A stretch of DNA of 64,000 nt, from positions 1,736,001 through 1,800,000 of the forward strand of contig NZ_QUMQ01000001.1 of NCBI RefSeq assembly GCF_003387075.1. The letters run 5' to 3'. Both the position numbers and the translations under genes were made by a program. This DNA is from Asanoa ferruginea. GTDB lineage: Bacteria > Actinomycetota > Actinomycetes > Mycobacteriales > Micromonosporaceae. The notes below the pieces were generated by a model. That model saw only the letters and a program-made list of their open reading frames with translations, searched no databases and was not told where the DNA came from. The stretch's first letter is position 1. Each line of letters opens with the position of its first letter. Shown here in pieces: positions 28,620 through 37,279 of this stretch.

Positions 28620-29903
28620 TTACACGGCTGGCACGACCCTGGTCATCGCGTTGATGACGCGGTCCATCGCGTCGCCACCGCGCGGATCCGTCAGGTTTGC
28701 CAGCAGTTTGAGAACGAACCGCATCAGCGTCGGGTGCGGCATCCCGTGCTTGGTGGCGATCCGCATGATGTGCGGGTTGCCAATCATCTTGACGAATATG
28801 TTGCCGAGCCGGTAATAGCCGCCGTAGCGGGCTTTCAGCTCGGCGGGGTAGGCGGCCAGCGCGCGCTCGCGGTCGAGGCCGGTGCGGCCGAGCGCCTGCG
28901 CGACGACCTCCGCGGCGAGCTCGCCGGACTCCATCGCGTAGGCGATGCCCTCGCCGTTGAAGGGGTTGACCATGCCGCCGGAGTCGCCGACCAGCAGCAC
29001 GCCGCGGGTGTAATGGGGCACCCGGTTGAAGCCCATCGGCAGCGCCGCGCCGAGGATCGGGCCGTCGGCGTTGGCCTCGTCGTTCATGCCCCAGTCGTCG
29101 GGCGTCGCGCCGAGCCATTCGGTGAGCATCCGGCGGTAGTTGGTCTTGCCGAACGCGGACGACGAGTTGAGCACGCCCAGGCCCACGTTGACCCGGCCGT
29201 CGCCCATGCCGAAGATCCAGCCGTAGCCGGGCAGCAGCCGGTCGCCGCCCTCTTTGCTGCGCAGCTCCAGCCACGACTCGAGGTAGTCGTCGTCGTGCTT
29301 GGCCGGCGAGTGGTAGTAGCGCCGCACGGCCACCCCGATCGGCCGGTCTTCGCGCTTGGCCAGCCCGAGTGCGAGCGGGAAGCGGCCCGAGACGCCGTCG
29401 GCGGAGATGATCAGCGGGGCGCGGAACTCGCGCGGCTCGCCGCCCTCGGTGTCGGCGACGACGCCGATCGCGCGGCCGGTGTCGTCGAGGACCGGGCCGG
29501 TGACGGTGACCCCGGTGCGCAGGTCGGCGCCGGCCTTCACGGCCTGCTTCGCGAGCAGGTCGTCGAAGTCGAAGCGGGTGCGCACCAGGCCGTAGTTGGG
29601 GAAGCTGGCGAGGTCGGGCCAGTCGAGCTCGAGCCGGACGCCGCCGCCGATCACCCGCAGGCCCTTGTTGCGCAGCCAGCCCTGCTCCTCGAAGGAGCCG
29701 TCGGCCGTGACACCCATCTTGATGAGCTGTTTGACCGCGCGCGGGGTCAGCCCGTCGCCGCAGACCTTCTCGCGCGGGAACTGCGACTTCTCCAGCACCA
29801 GCACGCGGATGCCGTGTCGCGCCAGGTGGTAGGCGGTCGTCGAGCCACCCGGACCGGCGCCGACGACGATGACGTCGGCGTCGTTGTCGCTGCTGGCGGC
29901 CAC
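28620..29903 (-). CDS. Geranylgeranyl-reductase-family flavoprotein (MenJ-like)
   Basis: From GTG 29903, after a GGGGGAG ribosome binding site, the product is 427 residues. It has the FAD motif VIVVGAGPGGSTTAYHLARH, the CGDGL motif of this family (KVCGDGLTPRAVKQL) and the second FAD site LLVGDSGGMVNPFNGEGIAY. Members reduce isoprenoid double bonds; in mycobacteria MenJ saturates one unit of the menaquinone side chain. Position between nuoA and menG supports a menaquinone role. Two palindromes lie upstream. Confidence 0.88.
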   Translation of the reverse strand: MAASSDNDADVIVVGAGPGGSTTAYHLARHGIRVLVLEKSQFPREKVCGDGLTPRAVKQLIKMGVTADGSFEEQGWLRNKGLRVIGGGVRLELDWPDLASFPNYGLVRTRFDFDDLLAKQAVKAGADLRTGVTVTGPVLDDTGRAIGVVADTEGGEPREFRAPLIISADGVSGRFPLALGLAKREDRPIGVAVRRYYHSPAKHDDDYLESWLELRSKEGGDRLLPGYGWIFGMGDGRVNVGLGVLNSSSAFGKTNYRRMLTEWLGATPDDWGMNDEANADGPILGAALPMGFNRVPHYTRGVLLVGDSGGMVNPFNGEGIAYAMESGELAAEVVAQALGRTGLDRERALAAYPAELKARYGGYYRLGNIFVKMIGNPHIMRIATKHGMPHPTLMRFVLKLLANLTDPRGGDAMDRVINAMTRVVPAV

Positions 29904-29949
29904 TGCGACTCCCCCTCTGAACCCGGCTTTTTCGCTCCTCGCGGTGCTC

Positions 29950-29963
29950 GTGAAATGCTTCAC
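29950..29963. promoter_or_regulatory. Palindrome GTGAA-N4-TTCAC upstream of reductase gene
   Basis: GTGAAATGCTTCAC has perfect 5-bp arms and lies 47 bp upstream of the reductase start, about where an operator or promoter element would be. The binding protein is not known. Confidence 0.35.
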
Positions 29964-30008
29964 AAGCTCATCGGGTGGAGTCTAGAACCGTGGATACTGC
30001 GGGCGGCC

Positions 30009-30026
30009 GGTTAGGTATACCTAACC
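30009..30026. promoter_or_regulatory. Perfect 18-bp palindrome GGTTAGGTATACCTAACC
   Basis: Every base of the 18-bp site is self-complementary. It sits in the 184-bp gap between menG and the reductase gene, 106 bp upstream of the reductase start. The TTAGGT/ACCTAA half-sites recall DtxR/IdeR boxes but are spaced by 2 bp instead of the usual 7, so the regulator is left open. Confidence 0.5.
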
Positions 30027-30087
30027 CAGGGCTCGATAGCGAGTTGTTGATCGATGTCCGTTTCGCCAACCCGACAAATCCGAAAAA

Positions 30088-30783
30088 TCATGATTCGCGT
30101 ACGGCCCGGTGCAGCGCGACGATCCCCGCGGAGAGATTCCGCCAGCCCACCTGGGTCCATCCGGCCTCCTGAATCCGTGTCGCAAGATCGCGCTGGTTAG
30201 GCCACATCTGGATCGACTCGGCGAGGTAGACGTAGGCGTCCGGGTTGCTGGACACCCGCCGAGCGACTGCGGGGAGTGACTGCATCAGGTAGGAGAGGTA
30301 GATGGTGCGGAAGGTGAAGTTGGTCGGGTGGCTGAACTCACAGACCACCAGCCGGCCGCCGGGCCGCGTGACCCGGGCCAGCTCACGCAGGGCGGCGCGG
30401 GTGTCGACGACGTTGCGCAGCGCGAACGAGATGGTCACCGCGTCGAACGTCGCGTCGGCGAACGGCAGTTGCAGCGCGTCACCGGCGAGCAGCGGCACGA
30501 ACGGGCGGCTGTGCCGGCCGGCCCGGAGCATCCCGATCGAGAGGTCGGCACCGACCGCGTAGGCGCCGGAGCGGGCGAGTTCCTCGGTGGAGACACCGGT
30601 GCCGGCGCCCACGTCGAGCACCTTCTGCCCGGTCTGGAGGCGGAGTGCGGCGCGGGTGGCCCGCCGCCAGCCCTTGTCCTGTCCGAAGGAGAGGACGGTG
30701 TTGGTCAGGTCGTATCGCTCCGCGACCCCGTCGAACATCTCGGCGACTTCGTGCGGCTGCTTGTCCAGGTTGGCGCGCGTCAC
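30088..30783 (-). CDS. menG: Demethylmenaquinone methyltransferase
   Basis: This 231-residue UbiE/MenG methyltransferase has the SAM motif [19 protein letters not shown], the UbiE signatures [20 protein letters not shown] and [20 protein letters not shown], and the C-terminal [17 protein letters not shown]. It adds the ring methyl group in the last step of menaquinone synthesis, downstream of both MK routes. Start GTG 30783. In the same direction as the reductase and nuo genes. Confidence 0.95.
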   Translation of the reverse strand: MTRANLDKQPHEVAEMFDGVAERYDLTNTVLSFGQDKGWRRATRAALRLQTGQKVLDVGAGTGVSTEELARSGAYAVGADLSIGMLRAGRHSRPFVPLLAGDALQLPFADATFDAVTISFALRNVVDTRAALRELARVTRPGGRLVVCEFSHPTNFTFRTIYLSYLMQSLPAVARRVSSNPDAYVYLAESIQMWPNQRDLATRIQEAGWTQVGWRNLSAGIVALHRAVRES

Positions 30784-30800
30784 CGGGCCACTCTATGGTT

Positions 30801-30829
30801 CGGCCCGCTCCCGGGTCGGGAGCGGGCCG
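30801..30829 (-). terminator. Hairpin after LPxTG protein gene
   Basis: A perfect 12-bp stem (CGGCCCGCTCCC with GGGAGCGGGCCG) closes a 5-nt loop 20 nt after the stop of the LPxTG gene and just before menG. There is no U-tract. Confidence 0.75.
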
Positions 30830-30849
30830 AGTATCGCTTGGTTGCTCTC

Positions 30850-32007
30850 TTACTCCGCGACGAAGCGGCGGCGCCGGCGCAGAGCCAGCAACAGCACCAC
30901 GCCCGCGACGAGCACGGCGGCACCGACACCGGCGATCAGGCCGGTCGGCGAGCCGGTGAGCGGCAGGCCACCACCCTCGCCCGGCGCGGCGGGCTCACCC
31001 GGGGCCGGCGTGGTCGGCTCGCCCGACGGTGCCGCGCCGACGAACACGTCGAACCGCGCCTGGTTGTCGATCGGGTCGGCATCGACGAGCTGCTTACGCT
31101 GCCCCTCGGTGGCCATCCGGCCCTCGTCGCCCGGCTCCTCCGGGTCGGTCCCACCCGGCTCGATCGCGGTCGCGTCGATGACGCCGTCGGCGAGCACACC
31201 GGCCGGCGCGTCGGCGGCGACCTTGACGGTGATCTCCGGCAGCAGCACCTCGCCCGGCTTCAGCACCACCTCGTCGTCTTCACAGACGATGCCGTTGGCG
31301 TCTTCGCGAGCCACGCAACCGTCGGGCATGGACGCGACCGACGTGCCCTCGGGCAGCTTGACCGCGTAGGCGATGCCGACCACGCGCTTGCTGCCGTGGT
31401 TGAAGATCGCCGAGTCGAGTGGCGCCGTGCCGCCCGGCGGCACCGGGGTCTTCGTCTCCTCGCCGACCTCGTCGCCGTCGGCGACCACATCGGCGTAGAC
31501 GTCTTGCGCCCAGACCGTCAGGTCGTAGCTCTTCGGCTCGACCGTCACGTCGACGTCGGCGCTGTTGTTCTCGTCGTTGCTGTCGCCCGGGACGATCGCG
31601 GTGATGGTGAAGTAGCCGCCGTCGCCCTTCTTGCCGTTGGCGTTGAACAGCGGGATGCCGATCACCACGTCCTGGCCGGCGGCGATGTCACCGATCGGGC
31701 AGGCATAAGCGGCCTTGCCGGCCTTGGTGCAGCCGTCCGGCCGGACAAAGCCGATCTTTCCCGTCAGGTTGGACAGCTCGACCTTGACCGAGACGTCGGT
31801 CGCGCCGCCGCTGCCGAAGTTGCGCAACTCGACCTGGAAAGGCTTGGCCTTGGCCTCCTTCACGCCCTTGGCGATGTGGAGGCTGATCGGGGTGACGGCG
31901 ACATCGGGGCCGGCCGCGTATGCCGGCCCGGCGACGGCGACCAGGCCGAGCGCGAGAACGGAAGCGGCACCGGCGCTGAGAGCCGCGGCGCGCAAGCGCG
32001 TGTTCAT
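30850..32007 (-). CDS. LPxTG-anchored cell-surface protein
   Basis: From ATG 32007 (GAGGGAG upstream) the product is 385 residues; ATG 32019 is an alternative. A signal peptide (ALSAGAASVLALGLVAVAGP, cleaved near AYAAG) leads to an exported region with two Ig-like/CARDB-type beta domains (FQVELRNFGSGGATDVSVKV; TVWAQDVYADVVADGDEVGE). A Pro/Gly-rich stalk precedes the sortase motif LPLTG, a hydrophobic helix and RRRRRF at the end. A class-E/A sortase should anchor it to peptidoglycan; none is in the window. Two Cys pairs could form disulfides. Ligand unknown. Divergent transcription from other genes is absent; hairpins bracket it. Confidence 0.88.
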   Translation of the reverse strand: MNTRLRAAALSAGAASVLALGLVAVAGPAYAAGPDVAVTPISLHIAKGVKEAKAKPFQVELRNFGSGGATDVSVKVELSNLTGKIGFVRPDGCTKAGKAAYACPIGDIAAGQDVVIGIPLFNANGKKGDGGYFTITAIVPGDSNDENNSADVDVTVEPKSYDLTVWAQDVYADVVADGDEVGEETKTPVPPGGTAPLDSAIFNHGSKRVVGIAYAVKLPEGTSVASMPDGCVAREDANGIVCEDDEVVLKPGEVLLPEITVKVAADAPAGVLADGVIDATAIEPGGTDPEEPGDEGRMATEGQRKQLVDADPIDNQARFDVFVGAAPSGEPTTPAPGEPAAPGEGGGLPLTGSPTGLIAGVGAAVLVAGVVLLLALRRRRRFVAE

Positions 32008-32041
32008 CTGCTCCCTCATAGGGGTTGACGAGACGGGTGTG

Positions 32042-32056
32042 ACCTGTGTGACAGGT
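32042..32056. promoter_or_regulatory. Palindrome ACCTGT-GTG-ACAGGT upstream of LPxTG gene
   Basis: Perfect 6-bp arms with a 3-bp centre lie 35 bp upstream of the LPxTG start, in the likely promoter. A TGTGAC hexamer is also directly repeated here. The 315-bp gap 32008-32322 otherwise holds only the mqnC terminator. Confidence 0.35.
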
Positions 32057-32118
32057 GGGAACAGCGCACGTTAACTTCCCGCGGGCGGCAGCGCCAGAGC
32101 GTGATCGGATCGAAAAAC

Positions 32119-32152
32119 GCCGAGGCGGGATGGTTTCCCATCCCGCCTCGGC
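32119..32152 (-). terminator. Intrinsic terminator of mqnC
   Basis: A 15-bp perfect stem (GCCGAGGCGGGATGG with CCATCCCGCCTCGGC) and 4-nt loop is followed on the minus strand by GTTTTTC, a rare U-tract for this genome. It lies about 170 nt after the mqnC stop. Confidence 0.9.
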
Positions 32153-32322
32153 TCTATATGTACGACCGCCTAGCGGTCGGCGTCTCGTGGGCATGCCCGG
32201 TGCCGCGTGCTGCGGCGACGTCAGGGACGCTATCGACCTTCGAAAACCAGCCGCTAGCAGCCGGTATCAATCGTGTGCTGACCGTTGCCGAAATGTTGCC
32301 GAAGGGCCCGCTGAAACGATTT

Positions 32323-33513
32323 TCAGCGCGATTCGACGAGCGGCAGCGGCGCGCCGACCCCGCCGCCGGGCAACGCGATCGACGAGAAGTGGGAGACCAC
32401 CCGGTCGTCGGTCGGGTCGTCGGCCGGCGTGTGGTGCACCCGCAGGTGGTTGTAGAGCGTGTCGCGCTGCGCCGGAATCCGGCCGGCGGACCGGATCATC
32501 CAGATCAGCTCGTGCAAGTTGGACCGATGCCGCGCACCGGCCGACGAGATGACGTTTTCCTCCAGCATGATCGAGCCGAGGTCGTCGACACCCATGTGCA
32601 GGGCGAGCTGGCCGACGTCCTTACCGGTGGTCAGCCACGACGCCTGCAGGTGCGGGACCGTCTCGAAGAACAGCCGGGCGACCGCGATCAGCCGGAGATA
32701 CTCCAGCGTCGTGGCCTGGGTACGCCCCTTGAGGTGGTTGTTCTCGGGTTGGTAGGTCCACGGGATGAAGGCCCGGAAGCCGCCGGTGCGGTCCTGCACG
32801 TCGCGGATCATCCGCAAGTGCTCGATCCGCTCGGCGTTGGTCTCGCCGGTGCCCATCATCATCGTCGCGGTGCTCTCCAGGCCCTGCCCGTGCGCGATCT
32901 CCATGACCTCGAGCCAGCGTGCGCCCGACTCCTTGAGCGGCGCGATCGCCTTCCGCGGCCGGTCGGGCAGCATCTCCGCGCCGGCGCCGGCGATCGAGTC
33001 GAGGCCGGCCGCCTTGATCCGGGAGATCGCCTCGTCGAGCGAGACGCCGGAGACCTTCGCCATGTGCAGGATCTCGGACGGCCCGATCGAGTGAATGACG
33101 AGCTGCGGGTAGGCGGCCTTGACCGCGCCGAACAGCTCCTCGTAGTAGTCGACGCCGTAGTCGGGGTGGTGGCCGCCCTGGAGCATCACCTGGGTCGCGC
33201 CGAGCTCGACGGCCTCGCCGCAGCGGCGCAGGATCTCCTCGGTCGGGTGGGTCCAGCCCTCGGCGTGCTTGGGCGCCCGGAAGAACGCGCAGAACTTGCA
33301 CGCCGTCACGCAGACGTTGGTGTAGTTGATGTTGCGGTCGATCAGGTAGGTGACGATCCCGTCCGGGTAACGCCGCCGGCGCACCGCGTCGGCCGCCTCA
33401 CCGAGCGCATGGAACGGCGCCTCGGTGTAGAGCAGCAGCGCTTCCTCGGCGGTGATCCGACCGCCGTCGGCGCCACGCTGCAGAACGTCGTCGATCTCCC
33501 GCCGGTTGTCCAC
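32323..33513 (-). CDS. mqnC: Cyclic dehypoxanthine futalosine synthase
   Basis: This 396-residue radical-SAM enzyme of the futalosine menaquinone pathway has the cluster motif C-x3-C-x2-C at C68, C72, C75 (NVCVTACKFCAFFR). VMLQGGHHPDYGVDYYEEL is the MqnC-specific version of the motif that distinguishes it from MqnE. It converts dehypoxanthine futalosine to the cyclic form. It stands alone on the minus strand, divergent from the SNF2 gene across 74 bp, with its own intrinsic terminator. Confidence 0.94.
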   Translation of the reverse strand: MDNRREIDDVLQRGADGGRITAEEALLLYTEAPFHALGEAADAVRRRRYPDGIVTYLIDRNINYTNVCVTACKFCAFFRAPKHAEGWTHPTEEILRRCGEAVELGATQVMLQGGHHPDYGVDYYEELFGAVKAAYPQLVIHSIGPSEILHMAKVSGVSLDEAISRIKAAGLDSIAGAGAEMLPDRPRKAIAPLKESGARWLEVMEIAHGQGLESTATMMMGTGETNAERIEHLRMIRDVQDRTGGFRAFIPWTYQPENNHLKGRTQATTLEYLRLIAVARLFFETVPHLQASWLTTGKDVGQLALHMGVDDLGSIMLEENVISSAGARHRSNLHELIWMIRSAGRIPAQRDTLYNHLRVHHTPADDPTDDRVVSHFSSIALPGGGVGAPLPLVESR

Positions 33514-33587
33514 GCACCGAGCCTAGCCCGAGCCGATCCGGCGCCGGCCCGGGTAGTGTCGAGCGTCGCGCAGAAGGGTTTGTCGTA

Positions 33588-36455
33588 GTGCAGGTGGTTC
33601 ACGGCGTATGGGCCTACGGACGGCTGGCCCTGTGGGGCGAGACCGCACCGCCCGACGGCCCGGGCGAGCTGGTCACGCTCACCCTCACGCTGCCCACAGC
33701 CGACGGTCGCCCGTTGCCCGCCTCAGGTGAGACGCCGGATGGCGCGACCCTGGCCGACTGGCCGGTCCAGGCCCGGCTCGTCGACCCCGTCGACGCGTTC
33801 GACCTGCTCGGCGCGCTCGACGACGACGCCGGCGGTGATCTGCGTTACCTGGCCGTAGTGGCCGACTACGCGCGCGGCCTGCTGCACCGCGGCCGGCTGC
33901 TACCCCAACTCGTGACCGAGGCCGGCACCAACGCCGCCCGCTGGCGCCCGGTGCTGACCGGCCGCGACGCGACCGCGTTCCGGATGCTGGCCGCGGCCAT
34001 GCCACCCGCGCTCCGGGCGGCCGGTGCGCCGCCACCCGGCGCGGTGCTCCGCGAACTGCTCGACGCGTTCGTTGACGCCGCCGCCCGGCAGTCCCTGCCC
34101 GACCGGCTGCTGCTCGGCCACCGCCCGGGCCCGAAGGCGCCGGTCGCCGACCGCTGGATGCGCGCGCTGACCGCGCCGGACCCGACCGTGACGGCCACGG
34201 CGACGCAACGCCCGGAACTGGCCGCGCTGCGCACCGCGCTTTCCGCCTGGCACGACGCCGCGCACCAGGCCAACGAGCCGGTCCGGGTCTGTTTCCGGCT
34301 GGTCGAGCCGCTGCCCACCACCGACCGCTGGGACCTGGAGTTCGCACTCCAGTCGGTCGACGACCCATCGTTGTACGTACCCGCCGAGGTGATCTGGGCC
34401 GGCCAGCGGGTGCCCGGCCTGCCCGCGCGCCCGGACGAAACGCTGCTGGCCGGACTCGGCCGCGCGGTCCGCCTGTTCCCGCCACTCGACGAGGCGCTGC
34501 GGGAGGCCCGACCGACCGAGAGCGTCCTGGACACCGCCGCGGCATTCACATTCCTGCGCCAGGCCGCACCGCTGCTGCAAGCCGCCGGCTACGGGGTGCA
34601 ACTGCCGGCCTGGGCGGGCCGCAAGAGTCTCGGGCTGAAGCTGACAACCCGGGCAAAGCCCGCGGCCAGTGGGAAGGGCCTCGCGGCGCAGGGCGTCGGC
34701 CGCGACCAACTCGTCGACTTCAAGGTCGACCTGATGGTCGGCGACGAGGAGATCAGCGCCGACGACCTGCACGCGCTGGCCCGCCTGAAGGTGCCGCTGC
34801 TGCGGGTCAAGGGCCGCTGGGTCGAGCTGGACGACCGCCAACTCACGGCCGCGATCCAGGCGGTCGAGCAACACCGCTCCGGCGAGATGACGATCGCCGA
34901 GGTGCTCGGCCAGGTCGCCGCGGGCGGCGAAGAGGAACTCCCGCTGGTCACGGTCGACGCCGACGGCTGGCTGGGCGACCTCCTCTCCGGCGACGCCGAC
35001 CACCGCCTACGCCCGACCCCGACCCCGGCGGCGTTCCAGGGCACGCTGCGCCCCTACCAGGAACGCGGCCTGTCCTGGCTCGACTTCCTGACCCGCCTCG
35101 GCATCGGCGGCGTCCTCGCGGACGACATGGGACTCGGTAAGACCGCCCAGACGTTGTCGTTGTTGCTCGCCGAGCGGGAGCAGGCCACAGACGTCGGGGC
35201 GACGCTGCTGATTTGCCCTATGTCGTTGGTCAGTAACTGGCGCAAGGAAGCCGAGAAGTTCGCGCCCTCGCTTGACGTCTACGTGCACCACGGGGCGACC
35301 CGGGACGCCGCCCGGCTTGGCGGCGCCGATCTGGTCATCACCACCTACGGCACCGCGCTGCGGGATCTCGACGCCCTGCGCGCTGTCGAGTGGGGACGGG
35401 TCGTGTGTGACGAAGCCCAGGCCATCAAGAACTCCGCCGCGCGGCAGTCGCAAGCCGTGCGGGCGATCCCCGCGCGCACCCGGCTCGCCCTGACCGGCAC
35501 GCCGGTCGAGAACCATCTCGCCGAGCTCTGGTCCATCATGGACTTTGCCAACCCTGGCCTGCTCGGGCCGGCGAAGACCTTCCGGCGGCGCTATCAGGAA
35601 CCGATCGAGGTGCGGCAGGACGAAGAGGCCGCCGCAGCCTTGAAGCGGGCTACCGGGCCCTTTGTGTTGCGGCGACTGAAGACCGATAAAACCATCATCT
35701 CCGACCTGCCGGAGAAGTTGGAGATGAAGGTCTGGTGCCCGCTGACGCCGGAGCAGGCGGCGCTCTACCAGGCGGTCGTCGACGACATGCTCAACAAGAT
35801 CGGCGCCAGCCAGGGCATCGCGCGGCGGGGGAATGTGCTCGCCGCGATGACCCGGCTCAAGCAGGTCTGTAACCATCCGGCGCAGCTGTTGCGCGACGGC
35901 TCCCGGCTCAGTGGGCGGTCCGGGAAGCTGGCCCGGCTGCAGGAGCTCGCCGAGGAGATCATCGAAGAAGGCGACAAGGGCCTGGTCTTCACGCAGTACG
36001 CCGAGTTCGGCTCGCTCCTCCAGCCCTACCTCGCCGCCCACCTCGACCGGCCCGTCCTGTGGCTCCACGGTGGACTGTCGAAGCAGCGCCGGGACGAGTT
36101 GGTCAACCGGTTCCAGACCGATCCCGAGCCGATGATTTTCCTGCTGTCGCTCAAGGCGGCGGGCACCGGGCTCAACCTGACGGCCGCCAACCATGTCATC
36201 CACGTCGACCGGTGGTGGAACCCGGCCGTCGAGGACCAGGCCACCGACCGCGCCTACCGGATCGGGCAGGCGCGCAACGTGCAGGTCCGCAAGTTCATCT
36301 GCACCGGCACCATCGAGGAGCGGGTCGACGAGATGATCGAGCGGAAGAAGGCTTTGGCGCAGAGCGTGGTCGGCACCGGCGAGGAGTGGCTGACCGAGCT
36401 GTCCACCGACGAGTTGCGTGACCTGTTCGCGCTCGACCCGAAGGCGGTGGGCTGA
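33588..36455 (+). CDS. SNF2-family DEAD/DEAH-box ATPase (HepA-like)
   Basis: The 955-residue product has a ~480-residue N-terminal SNF2-associated region, then a Snf2 ATPase core: Walker A LADDMGLGKTAQTLSLLL, Walker B VVCDEAQAIKN, motif III LTGTPVENHLAELWSIMDF, and C-terminal RecA lobe LVFTQYAEFG, SLKAAGTGLNLTAANHV, ATDRAYRIGQ. Such proteins translocate on duplex DNA; bacterial substrates are mostly unknown. Start GTG 33588. The stop overlaps the start of a SWIM-zinc gene (TGATG), so the two are co-translated, a pairing common in actinobacteria. Confidence 0.93.
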   Translation: MQVVHGVWAYGRLALWGETAPPDGPGELVTLTLTLPTADGRPLPASGETPDGATLADWPVQARLVDPVDAFDLLGALDDDAGGDLRYLAVVADYARGLLHRGRLLPQLVTEAGTNAARWRPVLTGRDATAFRMLAAAMPPALRAAGAPPPGAVLRELLDAFVDAAARQSLPDRLLLGHRPGPKAPVADRWMRALTAPDPTVTATATQRPELAALRTALSAWHDAAHQANEPVRVCFRLVEPLPTTDRWDLEFALQSVDDPSLYVPAEVIWAGQRVPGLPARPDETLLAGLGRAVRLFPPLDEALREARPTESVLDTAAAFTFLRQAAPLLQAAGYGVQLPAWAGRKSLGLKLTTRAKPAASGKGLAAQGVGRDQLVDFKVDLMVGDEEISADDLHALARLKVPLLRVKGRWVELDDRQLTAAIQAVEQHRSGEMTIAEVLGQVAAGGEEELPLVTVDADGWLGDLLSGDADHRLRPTPTPAAFQGTLRPYQERGLSWLDFLTRLGIGGVLADDMGLGKTAQTLSLLLAEREQATDVGATLLICPMSLVSNWRKEAEKFAPSLDVYVHHGATRDAARLGGADLVITTYGTALRDLDALRAVEWGRVVCDEAQAIKNSAARQSQAVRAIPARTRLALTGTPVENHLAELWSIMDFANPGLLGPAKTFRRRYQEPIEVRQDEEAAAALKRATGPFVLRRLKTDKTIISDLPEKLEMKVWCPLTPEQAALYQAVVDDMLNKIGASQGIARRGNVLAAMTRLKQVCNHPAQLLRDGSRLSGRSGKLARLQELAEEIIEEGDKGLVFTQYAEFGSLLQPYLAAHLDRPVLWLHGGLSKQRRDELVNRFQTDPEPMIFLLSLKAAGTGLNLTAANHVIHVDRWWNPAVEDQATDRAYRIGQARNVQVRKFICTGTIEERVDEMIERKKALAQSVVGTGEEWLTELSTDELRDLFALDPKAVG

Positions 36456-37279
36456 TGCCGATCGGTCCCGACGGCTGGTTCGAGGGCGGCAAGACGATCA
36501 AGGTCGAGGGTGGCATCAAGGCCCGCTCGAAGCGCGGCCGGATCGGTGAGGAGTGGTGGTCGCGCCGGTTCATCGACATCCTCGAAGGGATCTGCGACAA
36601 GGGGCGGCTCGACCGGGGCCGCCGTTACGCGCGGGCCGGCCAGGTGCTCAACCTCGACCTCGAACCGGGCCAGGTGCACGCGCGGGTGCAGGGCTCGCGC
36701 ACCGAGCCCTACCAGATCGAGATCAACATTCCGCGGTACGACGAGGAAGCCTGGGCGCGGGTCGAACGATCGCTCGCCGGCCAGGCGGTGTTCCGGGCCA
36801 AGCTGCTCGCCGGTGAGATGCCGACCCAGATCGTCGCCGTGTTCGACGAGCTCGGCCTGCCGCTGTTCCCGGCCGAGTTCGACATGCGCTGCTCCTGCCC
36901 CGACTGGGGCTTTCCGTGCAAGCACCTCTCCGCGGTGCTCTACCTGCTCGCCGAGGCCTTCGACGACGACCCGTTCCTGGTGCTGGCCTGGCGCGGGCGC
37001 AGCCGCGACGAACTGCTCGGCGCGTTGCGCGGCGCGGCCGTCGACGACGAGCCGGTCGATCCGCTGCACGTGCCGGACGCGCCGCTGCGGTTGGCCGACT
37101 TCTACAGCTCGGGCACGTCGCTGGCCCGGCTCAAGGAGCTGCCGGGTGGGCCGGCCGCGCCGCCGGAACTGCTGTTGCGGGTGCTCGATCCACCGCCGGT
37201 GCGGGTGCGGCACATCCCGCTGGTCGACCTGCTCCGCCCGGTCTACCGCGAGCTGGGCGAAGACGATCAGCCGTCGTAG
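36455..37279 (+). CDS. SWIM zinc-finger protein
   Basis: This 274-residue protein has the SWIM motif C-x-C-x6-C-x-H (CSCPDWGFPCKHLSAVLYLL) at about residues 147-158. Upstream is a DNA/RNA-binding-like domain with WWSRRFIDILEGICDKGRL; downstream is an Ala/Leu-rich helical region. SWIM domains bind DNA or proteins, and the gene is coupled to the SNF2 ATPase, so it is probably its partner. Its last 13 bases overlap the convergent paaE gene. Confidence 0.9.
   Translation: MPIGPDGWFEGGKTIKVEGGIKARSKRGRIGEEWWSRRFIDILEGICDKGRLDRGRRYARAGQVLNLDLEPGQVHARVQGSRTEPYQIEINIPRYDEEAWARVERSLAGQAVFRAKLLAGEMPTQIVAVFDELGLPLFPAEFDMRCSCPDWGFPCKHLSAVLYLLAEAFDDDPFLVLAWRGRSRDELLGALRGAAVDDEPVDPLHVPDAPLRLADFYSSGTSLARLKELPGGPAAPPELLLRVLDPPPVRVRHIPLVDLLRPVYRELGEDDQPS

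Noticed and set aside
30009-30026. Canonical DtxR/IdeR iron box
   Set aside because: Half-sites resemble it but the spacing is 2 bp rather than 7, so it was left as an unassigned palindrome.
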